From positions 1-46,734 of the forward strand of contig JAPOSR010000008.1 of NCBI GenBank assembly GCA_026709625.1: DNA of 46,734 nt, written 5' to 3'. Under the pieces are notes generated by a model. The model saw only the letters and a list, made by a program, of their open reading frames with translations. It was not told the origin of the DNA and searched no databases. Numbering within the stretch: the stretch's first letter is position 1; each line of letters begins with the position of its first letter. Shown here in pieces: positions 17,643-25,415 of this stretch. Both the position numbers and the translations under genes were made by a program. The stretch is from Chloroflexota bacterium (GTDB lineage Bacteria; Chloroflexota; Anaerolineae; Aggregatilineales; Phototrophicaceae).

Positions 17643-18989
17643 GTGAAAGGCCAAATGCGGTGTGTGATGAGCTGTCTGGTTGCCTGGTTGTTGACCGCGC
17701 AGGCTTCGGCGCAGACGGCAGATGCGGCATTGACCTTGCATGTGGTGCAGCGCGGCGAAAATCTTTTCCGCATCGCCTTGCAGTATGACCTTTTTGCCGA
17801 GCAGCTCGCCCAAGCCAATGGCTTGCTCCTCACCGACAGCTTGCTGCCCGGCCAGCGGCTGCTCATTCCACTGGGCACAGATGGCGCAGCGCCGACACCC
17901 ATGCCAACCGCAATCAGCGACTCCACAGCTGCGCCGACCTCGTCATTGGATACCCCCTCACCGCCTATCGTGGCCAATGCGCCGCATTCTTTCGCGCGAA
18001 ATGGCGAGATGCCCGAAGCCTATCTGCATACCGTAGCCGCTGGCGAAACCCTCTTTGTCATCGGCTTGCAATACAACCTGACTGTCGACACAATCGCCCG
18101 AGCCAATGACATGGACGACCCGAACCTGCTGAGCGTTGGCCAGCAACTGGCGGTGCCGGGCATTAAGCTGCCGAGTTTGACGCGCGCCCTGCCCGGCGAT
18201 GTGCTGGCATTTACAGTCGATCCACTGGTGTTCAAAGAAGGCCAAACAGCGCGAATTGAGCTGTGGACGCGCGATGCCATGACCGTGACGGGAACCTTCA
18301 TCGAGCAGGATCTGCAGGTTATCACGCGCGAGTCGGGCAAGCGACACAACATGCTGGTGGGCATCCCTATGTTCACGCCGACAGCGATGTATCCATTGGA
18401 ATTGACGATTGCGGACGCGAATGGCAATGTGCGTTTGGTCTCCGCCAATATCCAGGTCATCAGCGGCGGCTACTTTCGGCAAAGCCTGACCATCAATGAC
18501 AGCGTCCTGCTGGCGCGGGAAATCGAAGCGGCGGAGATCGCGCAGTTGGCGGAGATCGCCTCGGTTTTTAAGCCCGAGCGCGCTTGGGAAGGCTCGCTGC
18601 GCTTGCCAGCCACCGACAACATGAACGCCTATTTCGGCACCTTGCGCTCCTACAATGGCAGTCCGTTTGACCGCTATCACAGCGGCGTCGACTTCGCTGG
18701 TCCGACCGGCGCGGCGGTGCGGGCGGCTGCGGCTGGCGAAGTCAAGCTGGTTGAGCGGCTGCAGATCCGCGGCAACACTGTCATGATTGATCACGGCTGG
18801 GGGATCTACAGCCTCTATGCGCATTTGAACGAGGCGCACACCCAGGTTGGCGCGCAGGTGGCGGCTGGCGAACTCATCGGCACGATAGGCTCGACTGGGC
18901 GCAGCACGGGACCGCACCTGCACTGGGAAGTTTGGGTGAGTGGTCTCCATGTCGACCCGCTGCAATGGGTCGATGAAGCATTCCCCTAG
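17643..18989 (+). CDS. LysM and M23 peptidase, secreted
   Basis: About 448 residues. A signal peptide (CLVAWLLTAQASA) is followed by two LysM domains (HVVQRGENLFRIALQYD; HTVAAGETLFVIGLQYN). A middle beta-rich region comes next, then a C-terminal M23 endopeptidase. The zinc motifs look complete: HSGVDFAGPTG for the first His/Asp and HLHWEVW at the end. M23 enzymes cut peptide cross-bridges in peptidoglycan. I chose GTG 17643 because AGAGG lies seven bases upstream and the signal sequence then begins at once; the open frame starts at ATG 17574. It follows the LysM gene by about 110 bases and overlaps the next, convergent gene by four. Confidence 0.9.
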   Translation: MKGQMRCVMSCLVAWLLTAQASAQTADAALTLHVVQRGENLFRIALQYDLFAEQLAQANGLLLTDSLLPGQRLLIPLGTDGAAPTPMPTAISDSTAAPTSSLDTPSPPIVANAPHSFARNGEMPEAYLHTVAAGETLFVIGLQYNLTVDTIARANDMDDPNLLSVGQQLAVPGIKLPSLTRALPGDVLAFTVDPLVFKEGQTARIELWTRDAMTVTGTFIEQDLQVITRESGKRHNMLVGIPMFTPTAMYPLELTIADANGNVRLVSANIQVISGGYFRQSLTINDSVLLAREIEAAEIAQLAEIASVFKPERAWEGSLRLPATDNMNAYFGTLRSYNGSPFDRYHSGVDFAGPTGAAVRAAAAGEVKLVERLQIRGNTVMIDHGWGIYSLYAHLNEAHTQVGAQVAAGELIGTIGSTGRSTGPHLHWEVWVSGLHVDPLQWVDEAFP

Positions 18990-20134
18990 CGGTAGGCTCC
19001 GTCCAGCGCCTCAAAGTCGGTGAACAAGAAGTGGTCGTGGTAATAATGAATCCACAAGAATGACAAAATCGCCGTGTAATAGGCGATGTCGAAGTGGCTG
19101 TTGCCATCAATGCCCGGATTGACGATGCCCGCCAGCGCATAGACCAGCGCGAATATCACCGCAGACCCAACGAGCAGCAAGGCGCTGAACCCATAGAGCG
19201 CGCGCGAATCGGCTGTCTTGCGGCTGAAGCGAGCCACCAGCGGCGCGTTGTCGTCCAGATCGCCCATCATTTGCCGGATCTTAATGATGTAGAAAGTAAT
19301 TGCCAGGTACTGGAAAGAATGCCAGGTATTCAACCCTTGAAAAGCCGTATCGAGATTGGGCAGCAGCGGCGTAAAGAACGCGACAATCACTGTCAGCGTG
19401 ACGAAGATAAATTTCGGCATATTTAGAATGCCCTGCCGCGCTTCATAGATCGACTTGCCGATATAAGCGACCAGCGCCGCGCAAAATATCAATGTAACCA
19501 GGATGAAAAACCAGGGATTGTCGGGCTGCTGGAAGAGGTCGGGTATGGCTTCGCCCAGGTCGTTTTGCCCGATTTCGAATGTGCCTTGGCTGATCTTCCA
19601 CATGGCGATCGGGAAGAGGCTGGTCAACACGATTGCATAGTCGGTCAAACGCGCCAGCGGGCTCAAGGCGCTGTGGCGGACGAACTTGGCTTCTTTGTGG
19701 TTGTACAGCTCGACGATATAGGTAACTTGGTGCAAGACATGCAGCGATGCCCAGAAAAAGAAAAAGGTCAGCATCAAGCTCAGGTTCAGAAATGCCAGCG
19801 AAATCACGATGACGGGAATGATGATGGACGAGCGAATCAAGGTCGGATAGCGTTCTTTGAACCGCTCGTCCAAGCCTGTGCGCAGAAATGTCGACATCAT
19901 GTGCGGTCCGCCGATCGCCACCGCGACAAAGGTGTTGACGAGGTTGCGGCTGATGTCGTCAGCCAGCCCAAACCGCAGGCCCAGCAGGTACATCACATAA
20001 GGCAGGGGCACGACAACCACGCTGAGCGTAATAAAGAACAGATCCCAGCGGCGGTTGCGCAGCCACAAACTGCCTTTGTCAATCTCGGCGGCGTAGGCTT
20101 GCGAGCGATTCAGCGAGATTGCGGTCGAGGCCAT
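18986..20134 (-). CDS. Histidine-rich polytopic membrane protein of unknown function
   Basis: A 382-residue protein with roughly eight hydrophobic helices. I do not recognise the family. Histidines cluster beside membrane segments: H78 (GGPHMMSTF), H132 and H135 (LHVLHQVTYI), H146, H154, H272 (WHSFQYLAITFY), then H363, H366 and H368 (WIHYYHDHFLF). Such patterns occur in membrane di-iron or heme enzymes, so a metal-dependent oxidoreductase is a reasonable guess but unproven. CAGGAG precedes ATG 20134 and a good promoter lies upstream. It stands alone and ends tail-to-tail with the LysM-M23 gene. Confidence 0.8.
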   Translation of the reverse strand: MASTAISLNRSQAYAAEIDKGSLWLRNRRWDLFFITLSVVVVPLPYVMYLLGLRFGLADDISRNLVNTFVAVAIGGPHMMSTFLRTGLDERFKERYPTLIRSSIIIPVIVISLAFLNLSLMLTFFFFWASLHVLHQVTYIVELYNHKEAKFVRHSALSPLARLTDYAIVLTSLFPIAMWKISQGTFEIGQNDLGEAIPDLFQQPDNPWFFILVTLIFCAALVAYIGKSIYEARQGILNMPKFIFVTLTVIVAFFTPLLPNLDTAFQGLNTWHSFQYLAITFYIIKIRQMMGDLDDNAPLVARFSRKTADSRALYGFSALLLVGSAVIFALVYALAGIVNPGIDGNSHFDIAYYTAILSFLWIHYYHDHFLFTDFEALDGAYR

Positions 20135-20164
20135 AGCTTGGCTCCTGATGCCGATGCTGATTGC

Positions 20165-20193
20165 AGTGTAGCAAAAAATACTTAGCGCTGCAA
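20165..20193 (-). promoter_or_regulatory. Sigma-70-like promoter for the His-rich membrane protein
   Basis: Minus-strand -35 TTGCAG (20193-20188), a 17-bp spacer and -10 TACACT (20170-20165), about 30 bases before the start codon. Confidence 0.5.
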
Positions 20194-20238
20194 AGCAGTT
20201 TTTTTGCTTTGCCGCCAGCCGCGCTCGACCTCGCGGCG

Positions 20239-20550
20239 CTAGGGGATAAAGCCAAACCAGCGACAGAAGTTGGTCGGATACGCGGCGCAGTTATTGGGCG
20301 CGTCAACCAGTAGGAAGGCGAGCCCGGCGCATGCGGCCAGCGTGACTATTGCCAGCGCGCAGCCCAGCCAAGCGACCGGCCCGCCCTGCAGCAAATCCAC
20401 AAACGCGCCAAGTATGCCCAGCAGCAGATCGATGATTCCGCTGAGGGCTTGCAGCACAAAGCCGATAACCAGCAGCGCCACGCACAACAGCGCGCAGCCC
20501 ACGGCGATGAAGGGCAGTTGCGCCGGGTCGATTGCCGACAGCAGGTCCAT
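20239..20550 (-). CDS. Small hydrophobic membrane protein
   Basis: A 103-residue protein with about three hydrophobic helices (FIAVGCALLCVALLVIGFVL; a middle segment; LGCALAIVTLAACAGLAFLL). The short C-terminal tail has two cysteines. I do not recognise a family. Its ATG overlaps the stop of the preceding gene (ATGA), so it is coupled to the 20550-20963 gene, and probably to the Nudix gene before that. Confidence 0.65.
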   Translation of the reverse strand: MDLLSAIDPAQLPFIAVGCALLCVALLVIGFVLQALSGIIDLLLGILGAFVDLLQGGPVAWLGCALAIVTLAACAGLAFLLVDAPNNCAAYPTNFCRWFGFIP

Positions 20551-20963
20551 CAGCGCGCTCCGCGATGCTGGCAGGCGCCGGAGCTGGTTTCGCTCAGCTT
20601 CCAGTTGTCATCCGCGCCTGGCGCATAACAATCGCAATAGCGCGCATCTTGATCGCCGCCGCTCGATTGCCACAATGCAAAGCGCACCACCGTCTGCACG
20701 CACAGCAGCGGATCTTGCGCGACGCTGTGCGATGTCTCGATGCGCAGCCCGCGTTCTCGCTGCTCGCTGATGAGCGAGATCAGCAGCAGAGGATGGGCGT
20801 GTGGCTGGGGAATATCGCCATGCTCAAGGCGGATCTCGCCATTGGAAGCCAGATAAAACAAGCCGCAGGGAAGCGACAGCAGCCCAAACCACAGCGGCAA
20901 CAGCAGCAGACAGCCCAGTCGCTGCAAGGGATTGCGGCGCGCCGGCGAGTCAGTCTTCGTCAT
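20550..20963 (-). CDS. Small membrane-anchored protein
   Basis: A 137-residue protein. After a short basic N-terminus there is one membrane helix (about residues 15-38, LGCLLLLPLWFGLLSLPCGL). A polar domain with several cysteines follows (C88, C110, C112 and C131). I recognise no family. The cysteines outside the membrane could form disulfides. The longer open frame (from 21005) is less likely; ATG 20963 overlaps the Nudix stop by 14 bases, the usual operon packing here. Confidence 0.65.
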   Translation of the reverse strand: MTKTDSPARRNPLQRLGCLLLLPLWFGLLSLPCGLFYLASNGEIRLEHGDIPQPHAHPLLLISLISEQRERGLRIETSHSVAQDPLLCVQTVVRFALWQSSGGDQDARYCDCYAPGADDNWKLSETSSGACQHRGAR

Positions 20964-21468
20964 GAAAACGCAGCACGATGCTGTCCGCCTCATCATAGCT
21001 GACATGGACGCTCAGCGGCGGGGCGGCGGCATCCATCGACAAAATTCGCGGCAGCAGCTGTGGCAGGTCCTCCACAAGGTCAAGATCCGCCAGCCGCTCG
21101 CGCGGGATCCATTCCAGATCGCCTTCCGTCCCATCGTTGCGCACAGCGCGCCCCTCACTGGCGGCAGTATACACAAACAGTATAATGCCAGTTTGCTCGC
21201 CAGCGTCGATATTGTGAATGCTGCGCAGACGCAGGGACTGCACCCGCAAGCCGCTTTCTTCATATACTTCACGCAGCGCCCCCGCAGCCGGGTCTTCGTC
21301 GCGTTCGATGTGCCCGCCCAGCCCGTTGTATCGGTTGGGGAAAACGCGTCGGTGCGGCGCGCGCTTCATCATCAAAACGGCATCGCCATGCAGCACGAAG
21401 ACCAACGTGCGCGGGATCGTCAGCCAACGACCGGCGACCGCTTCTGAACCCTGCTCTTGCGCCCCCAT
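20950..21468 (-). CDS. Nudix hydrolase (MutT family)
   Basis: A 172-residue pyrophosphohydrolase. The Nudix box is complete, GX5EX7REUXEEXGU, reading GHIERDEDPAAGALREVYEE followed by SGL, at about residues 52-74. The GLGGHIE context resembles 8-oxo-dGTP/MutT-like or general nucleotide hydrolases, but the substrate cannot be read from the sequence. ATG 21468 is chosen over the upstream GTG (21492) because GAGGAGG lies five bases before it. It heads a three-gene unit with two small membrane proteins. Confidence 0.9.
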   Translation of the reverse strand: MGAQEQGSEAVAGRWLTIPRTLVFVLHGDAVLMMKRAPHRRVFPNRYNGLGGHIERDEDPAAGALREVYEESGLRVQSLRLRSIHNIDAGEQTGIILFVYTAASEGRAVRNDGTEGDLEWIPRERLADLDLVEDLPQLLPRILSMDAAAPPLSVHVSYDEADSIVLRFHDED

Positions 21469-21494
21469 TGGTGCCTCCTCGCCGACAGCCACGA

Positions 21495-21523
21495 TTGCCG
21501 CTGCGCCCGCTTCGTGCTAGGCT
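21495..21523 (+). promoter_or_regulatory. Promoter for the five-gene ParB-like/JAMM operon
   Basis: -35 TTGCCG (21495-21500), a 17-bp spacer and -10 TAGGCT (21518-21523). It would start transcripts near 21530, about 30 bases before GTG 21559. Confidence 0.45.
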
Positions 21524-21558
21524 AGGCGCGCTTCTTTGTCAGTCTACTGGTACAAGCC

Positions 21559-22377
21559 GTGTTTGTGAATCCACACAACGCCCCGCCGCCTGATCTGCGC
21601 ATTGTCGACATCGGCGCGGTGCTGCCCCACGAAACCAGCGATATTCAGCGTTCCAGCCCCTTGATAGCGCGGCTGCAAGAGGCTGACCACTTCACCAACC
21701 CGCCCCTGGTCGCGCCAGCCGCCGATGGCCGGTTCGTGCTGATGGATGGCTCCAACCGCCATGCGTCCTTGAGAGCGCTGGACTTCCCGCACATTCTCGT
21801 GCAAATCGTCGACTACGCAAGCGGCATGGTCGAGCTGGGCGTATGGCAGCATGTCGTGGCTGAATGGGCGGCGGCGAGCCTGCGGCATGGGCTGGAGAAG
21901 CTGCCGGGCGCAGAAATAACCGCTGCAGCCGACACAAGCGCCATCGCTTCGTTCAGCCTGCGCGATGGCGCTTCCTTTGGCATCCGCGCTCCTGGCGACA
22001 GCCTGCGCGAGCGAAATGCCGCATTGCGCACAGTGGTGGACACGTACCACTGCCGCGCCACGTTGTATCGCACTGCCTTGACCGAGCCGACGCGGGCGTG
22101 GGCGCTGTTTCCTAAGGCGCTGGCGCTGGTCACTTTCCCGATTTATCAGCCGCAGGACATCATCGCCGCCGCCTTGCAGCGCGCCTATCTGCCACCGGGC
22201 ATCAGCCGCCATATCATCCACGGGCGGGCGCTAAACCTGCGCTATCCCATGCAGCAGCTGCGCGCCGACCTGCCGCTGCAAGCGAAAAATCGACAGCTCG
22301 CCGACTGGCTGCACGCGCAATTTGCCCGGCGCAGCGTGCGGTATTATGCCGAAGCGACTTACCAGTTTGATGAGTGA
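21559..22377 (+). CDS. ParB-like domain protein, possible small-molecule kinase
   Basis: A 272-residue protein. The N-terminal third looks like a ParB/sulfiredoxin-type fold (VDIGAVLPHE ... NPPLVAPAADGRFVLMDGSNRHASLRALDF). LMDGSNRHASLRAL resembles the DGxHR-type motif of SbnI/SerK free-serine kinases as well as ParB, and the total length is close to SbnI. No DNA-binding helix-turn-helix is evident. It is first in a five-gene unit and overlaps the next gene by eight bases. GTG start; the alternative GTG at 21565 is possible. The kinase idea is inference. Confidence 0.7.
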   Translation: MFVNPHNAPPPDLRIVDIGAVLPHETSDIQRSSPLIARLQEADHFTNPPLVAPAADGRFVLMDGSNRHASLRALDFPHILVQIVDYASGMVELGVWQHVVAEWAAASLRHGLEKLPGAEITAAADTSAIASFSLRDGASFGIRAPGDSLRERNAALRTVVDTYHCRATLYRTALTEPTRAWALFPKALALVTFPIYQPQDIIAAALQRAYLPPGISRHIIHGRALNLRYPMQQLRADLPLQAKNRQLADWLHAQFARRSVRYYAEATYQFDE

Positions 22378-22828
22378 GACTAAATTGTCGCAGACCCCGG
22401 AAACAGCGCTGAGCCAAGCGAAGCTGCACAGCGATGGCTGCGTCTATCGCTTGCTGCGGCTGCCGCCCACGGCGATTACGCTGGCTGCTGGCGTTGTGGC
22501 CGAAGCCGCTATGCCGTTCAGCGCGCTGTTGGCTGACAAAGACGAAGTTACCCTGCTGCTGCCCGATGACGCATGCCAGGAATTTGCGCGCCGCCTGCGC
22601 CATGCGACCCTAAGCGAGGCGACATATCGTCTGATTGCCTTTGATATCGAGCTGGATCCTGCGCTGGTCGGCTTTATGGCGCTGGTGAGCGGGGCTTTGG
22701 CGCGGGATGGCGTCGCCATCTTGACCTATGCCGCCTTTTCGCGCGATCATGTTGTGGTGCGCGAGCGTGATTTTGACAAGGCAATGCGGACGCTCCGCCA
22801 TCTGCAGCAACTGGCAAGAGGAGGCTGA
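22370..22828 (+). CDS. ACT-domain protein
   Basis: A 152-residue protein that looks like a double-ACT (CASTOR-type/ACT_7) protein. It has EVTLLLPDDACQEFARRL after a first strand-helix unit. The second unit, ALVGFMALVSGALARDGVAI, runs into LTYAAFSRDHVVVRERDFDKAMRTL. Such proteins bind amino acids and regulate metabolism. No enzyme domain is attached. Its ATG lies inside the end of the ParB-like gene (overlap ATGAGTGA). Being next to a possible serine kinase makes an amino-acid-sensing link tempting but unproven. Confidence 0.75.
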   Translation: MSETKLSQTPETALSQAKLHSDGCVYRLLRLPPTAITLAAGVVAEAAMPFSALLADKDEVTLLLPDDACQEFARRLRHATLSEATYRLIAFDIELDPALVGFMALVSGALARDGVAILTYAAFSRDHVVVRERDFDKAMRTLRHLQQLARGG

Positions 22829-22832
22829 GCCT

Positions 22833-23195
22833 ATGGAAATCAACCTGTTCAACGACCCCAGCCAGGTGCCCCAGCCGCGCCACAAACTCAAGATCGAGAG
22901 CTTTCGCGCCAGCCCCTATGCCGACCGCTTTCGCGTCAAAGTCAATCTGTCGCTGACGCCTTTTCAGGAACGCCCCAATCTGGTTATCACGGCGCGCCGC
23001 AGTGATGGCTTGCTGGTCAGCGATCTGGATATCATCGCCACCATGCACTTCAATAACGAATTTACCATGCACATCCGCGGGCTGGACGACCCGACTGGCG
23101 ACTATACACTGCGAGCCGAGCTGTACTTCGAGACGCGCAATCCGCCGCAAGACGCGCTGGAGATCGCTTTCCGCATCCCGCCCGAAGAGAGCTAG
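22833..23195 (+). CDS. Hypothetical beta-rich protein
   Basis: A 120-residue soluble protein that I do not recognise. It is rich in alternating hydrophobic strands (FRVKVNLSLTPF; NLVITARRSDGLLVSDLDI; FTMHIRGLDDPTGDYTLRAE), suggesting an immunoglobulin-like sandwich. It has no signal peptide, cysteine or catalytic motif. It lacks the C-terminal Gly-Gly of ubiquitin-like proteins, so it is not an obvious JAMM substrate. AGAGGAGG lies upstream of ATG. It sits between the ACT and JAMM genes with gaps of 4 and 8 bases. Confidence 0.7.
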   Translation: MEINLFNDPSQVPQPRHKLKIESFRASPYADRFRVKVNLSLTPFQERPNLVITARRSDGLLVSDLDIIATMHFNNEFTMHIRGLDDPTGDYTLRAELYFETRNPPQDALEIAFRIPPEES

Positions 23196-23203
23196 GCGCG
23201 CCT

Positions 23204-23725
23204 ATGCGCATCGCTTACCCTGCCGCGCGAACGATCGTCGAGCATGCCGCCGCCCAGTCGCCATGCGAAGCCTGTGGCTTGCTGGCCGGCAAAGGCGGTT
23301 TGATTTCGCTGACGCTGCCGGTCGCCAATTCCGCAGCCATGCCCGAGCAAGCGTTCGCGCTGGCGCCCGATGAACATCTGCGCCGATTGAAACAGATTGA
23401 CGAGCGCGGGCTGGATTGGCTGGGCGTGTATCACTCGCATCCAACGACGCCGCCCATTCCCTCGCAAGCCGATCGGTCAGGCGCAGCCGATAGCAGCCTG
23501 CTGCAGTTGATCGTCTCGCTGGCCTATCCCAAACCGCGTTTGAAATTGTGGCGGGTTGATGGGCTAACCGCGCTGCCGCTGGAACTGGACTTTGCCGACG
23601 CGCCAAGCATAGACGAGGCGGACGAGCTCACGCGCAGGCAGCAGATGGGCATGCTGGCTGCCGGCGCGCTGAGCTTGCTGGCGCTGTTGGTCATCGCCAT
23701 AGGGCTGCTGCCACCGGTGCCATGA
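23204..23725 (+). CDS. JAMM/MPN+ metalloprotease with C-terminal membrane anchor
   Basis: A 173-residue protein with a full JAMM zinc motif: E22 (CEACGLLAG), H77 and H79 (YHSHP), S87 and D90 (seven residues between H79 and S87). EACGLLAG places it near the prokaryotic Mec/CysO-type isopeptidases. Residues 149-170 form a membrane helix, so the enzyme is probably tethered with its domain in the cytoplasm. No E1, E2 or ubiquitin-like gene is in the window. It shares ATGA with the prepilin peptidase gene. Confidence 0.88.
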   Translation: MRIAYPAARTIVEHAAAQSPCEACGLLAGKGGLISLTLPVANSAAMPEQAFALAPDEHLRRLKQIDERGLDWLGVYHSHPTTPPIPSQADRSGAADSSLLQLIVSLAYPKPRLKLWRVDGLTALPLELDFADAPSIDEADELTRRQQMGMLAAGALSLLALLVIAIGLLPPVP

Positions 23726-24243
23726 CCATGTTGGAGGCGGCATTGGGCATAAGCGCCTTGCAAGTGGCGCTGCTGGCAGGCATCGCCGCCATTGACCTGC
23801 GGCGGCGCATCATTCATCCCGGCGCTCTGTGCGCTTTGACGGGCGTCTCCATCTTTGACGCGCTCGCAAACCAATCGCCCGCCCTGCCGTCGACTTTGGT
23901 CGGCGCGCTATTCGCTGGCGGCGCGTTTGGCTTTGCCTATCAAGGCGGCCGGCTATTCGGACGGCGGCTTAACCTGTCGTCGGCAACAGTCGTTTTTGGG
24001 CTGGGCGATGTCTGGCTGGGGGCGGCTTGTGGCCTGGCGGTCGGTTTTCCTGGCGCGCTGGCTGTGGTCTTGCTGGCTATGCTCCTTGGCGGGTTGAGCG
24101 TTGGCATCCATTGGGCAGTTTCCAACTGGCGAAGCGTCGAGTATCGACCGTTCACGGCGCTGCCCTATGGCCAGAATATCGCGGCTGCCACGGGCTTCGC
24201 GCTGCTGTTCCCCGCGCAAATCGCCCAGGCATTCGCCGGCTAG
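23722..24243 (+). CDS. Type IV prepilin peptidase (A24 family)
   Basis: A 173-residue polytopic aspartyl protease. The two catalytic aspartates are visible: D25 in AAIDLRRRIIHP and D96 in the GxGD motif FGLGDV. About six hydrophobic helices are present. It lacks the N-terminal cysteine-rich methyltransferase domain of PilD, so it resembles the short TadV/CpaA or archaeal-type peptidases. These cut the leader of pilin-like proteins; no pilin gene is in the window. It is the last gene of the operon and ends three bases before mnmA, which reads the other way. Confidence 0.85.
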   Translation: MTMLEAALGISALQVALLAGIAAIDLRRRIIHPGALCALTGVSIFDALANQSPALPSTLVGALFAGGAFGFAYQGGRLFGRRLNLSSATVVFGLGDVWLGAACGLAVGFPGALAVVLLAMLLGGLSVGIHWAVSNWRSVEYRPFTALPYGQNIAAATGFALLFPAQIAQAFAG

Positions 24244-24246
24244 CAG

Positions 24247-25344
24247 TTACGTTTCGCCCGCAAACCTGGCGATGCGACCACCACCCAGACATGTATCATC
24301 GGCATACACGACCGCTGCCTGACCCGGCGTGATATCGCGCTGTGGTTCGTCAAAGCGCGTTTCGAAGCTGTCGGCGCTGGTGATGACAATGTCAGCTGGC
24401 TGGGGCTGTGCGCGGTAGCGAATCTTGACCTGGGCGCGAAACCGCGAATCGGGTGGCGCGCCACTGACCCAGTTGACGCCTTTGGCGCGCAGAAAGTCGC
24501 GGCCCAGTTGGTCGCGCGTGCCCACGATCAACGCGTTTCGCATTGGATTGGTCGCCAGCACATACAGCGGCTCGTGATGCGACAGCCCCAAGCCTTTGCG
24601 CTGCCCGATTGTGTAATTTGCCAAGCCGCCGTGCTCGCCCAGCACTTCCCCGCTGGCGGCAACGATGGGGCCGGGCTGCATGACATCTGGGGCGCGCAAC
24701 CGCAAAAAGTCACGATAATCGCCCGCTCCCAAAAAACACAGGTCCTGGCTGTCCTGGCGGCTGGCCACACCCAAGCCCAGTTCCGCCGCCAACTCGCGCA
24801 CCCGCGCTTTCGGATAATCGCCGACTGGAAACATGACGCGAGCAAGCTGTGTTTGCCCGAGCACGCTAAGCACATAGCTCTGGTCTTTGTTGTGATCAAC
24901 CCCGCGCTTGAGCAGCCATTCGCCGCGGGGACCTCGCGCCAGGCGGGCATAATGTCCGGTCGCCAGGTAGTCGGCATCCAGCGCCAGCGCATGCTGCATC
25001 AGCCATTCAAAGCGAATGCGCCGATTGCATTCCAGGCAGGGGTTGGGCGTATCGCCGCTGCGATGACCATCAATGAAAGCCTGCACAACCACGTCACGAA
25101 AGACATCCTGCGTATCCAGCGCATAAAAGGGGATGCCAAGCTGGTCGGCGATGCGGCGAGCATCGCTCATCTGAGTCGGCGTGCAGCAGCGATTGTGCGC
25201 CGCGCCACCCTGCGCCGGGTCTGACCACAGGCGCATCATCATGCCGACTACATCATAGCCAGCGCGCACCAACAGCGCCGCAGCCACAGAGCTATCCACG
25301 CCGCCGCTCATGGCGACGACAACGCGCTCAGCTCGTTGCTTCAT
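24247..25344 (-). CDS. mnmA: tRNA-specific 2-thiouridylase MnmA
   Basis: A 365-residue enzyme that puts sulfur on wobble uridine 34 of Lys, Glu and Gln tRNAs. The PP-loop is AMSGGVDSSV. The nucleophile C103 is in NPCLECN and the second catalytic C203 in DLCFLGAGDY. NKDQSYVL is the conserved tRNA-binding stretch. GAGAGG precedes ATG. It lies 71 bases downstream of a cysteine desulfurase gene on the same strand, which matches the biochemical order of sulfur transfer. Confidence 0.97.
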   Translation of the reverse strand: MKQRAERVVVAMSGGVDSSVAAALLVRAGYDVVGMMMRLWSDPAQGGAAHNRCCTPTQMSDARRIADQLGIPFYALDTQDVFRDVVVQAFIDGHRSGDTPNPCLECNRRIRFEWLMQHALALDADYLATGHYARLARGPRGEWLLKRGVDHNKDQSYVLSVLGQTQLARVMFPVGDYPKARVRELAAELGLGVASRQDSQDLCFLGAGDYRDFLRLRAPDVMQPGPIVAASGEVLGEHGGLANYTIGQRKGLGLSHHEPLYVLATNPMRNALIVGTRDQLGRDFLRAKGVNWVSGAPPDSRFRAQVKIRYRAQPQPADIVITSADSFETRFDEPQRDITPGQAAVVYADDTCLGGGRIARFAGET

Positions 25345-25415
25345 TCACCCTCTCAGTCAATGCCTATTCGCGATTTGGGGCGAGGCGATGACTCGTTTGC
25401 CAATCTCACTCAGCC

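Noticed and set aside
20187..20201. Small hairpin CTGC-AAA-GCAG followed by seven Ts on the plus strand
   Set aside because: The stem is only 4 bp and no plus-strand gene ends nearby; the same bases form the -35 of the minus-strand promoter.
22833..23195. Ubiquitin-like substrate for the neighbouring JAMM protease
   Set aside because: The protein is beta-rich but lacks a C-terminal Gly-Gly and a ubiquitin-like sequence pattern.
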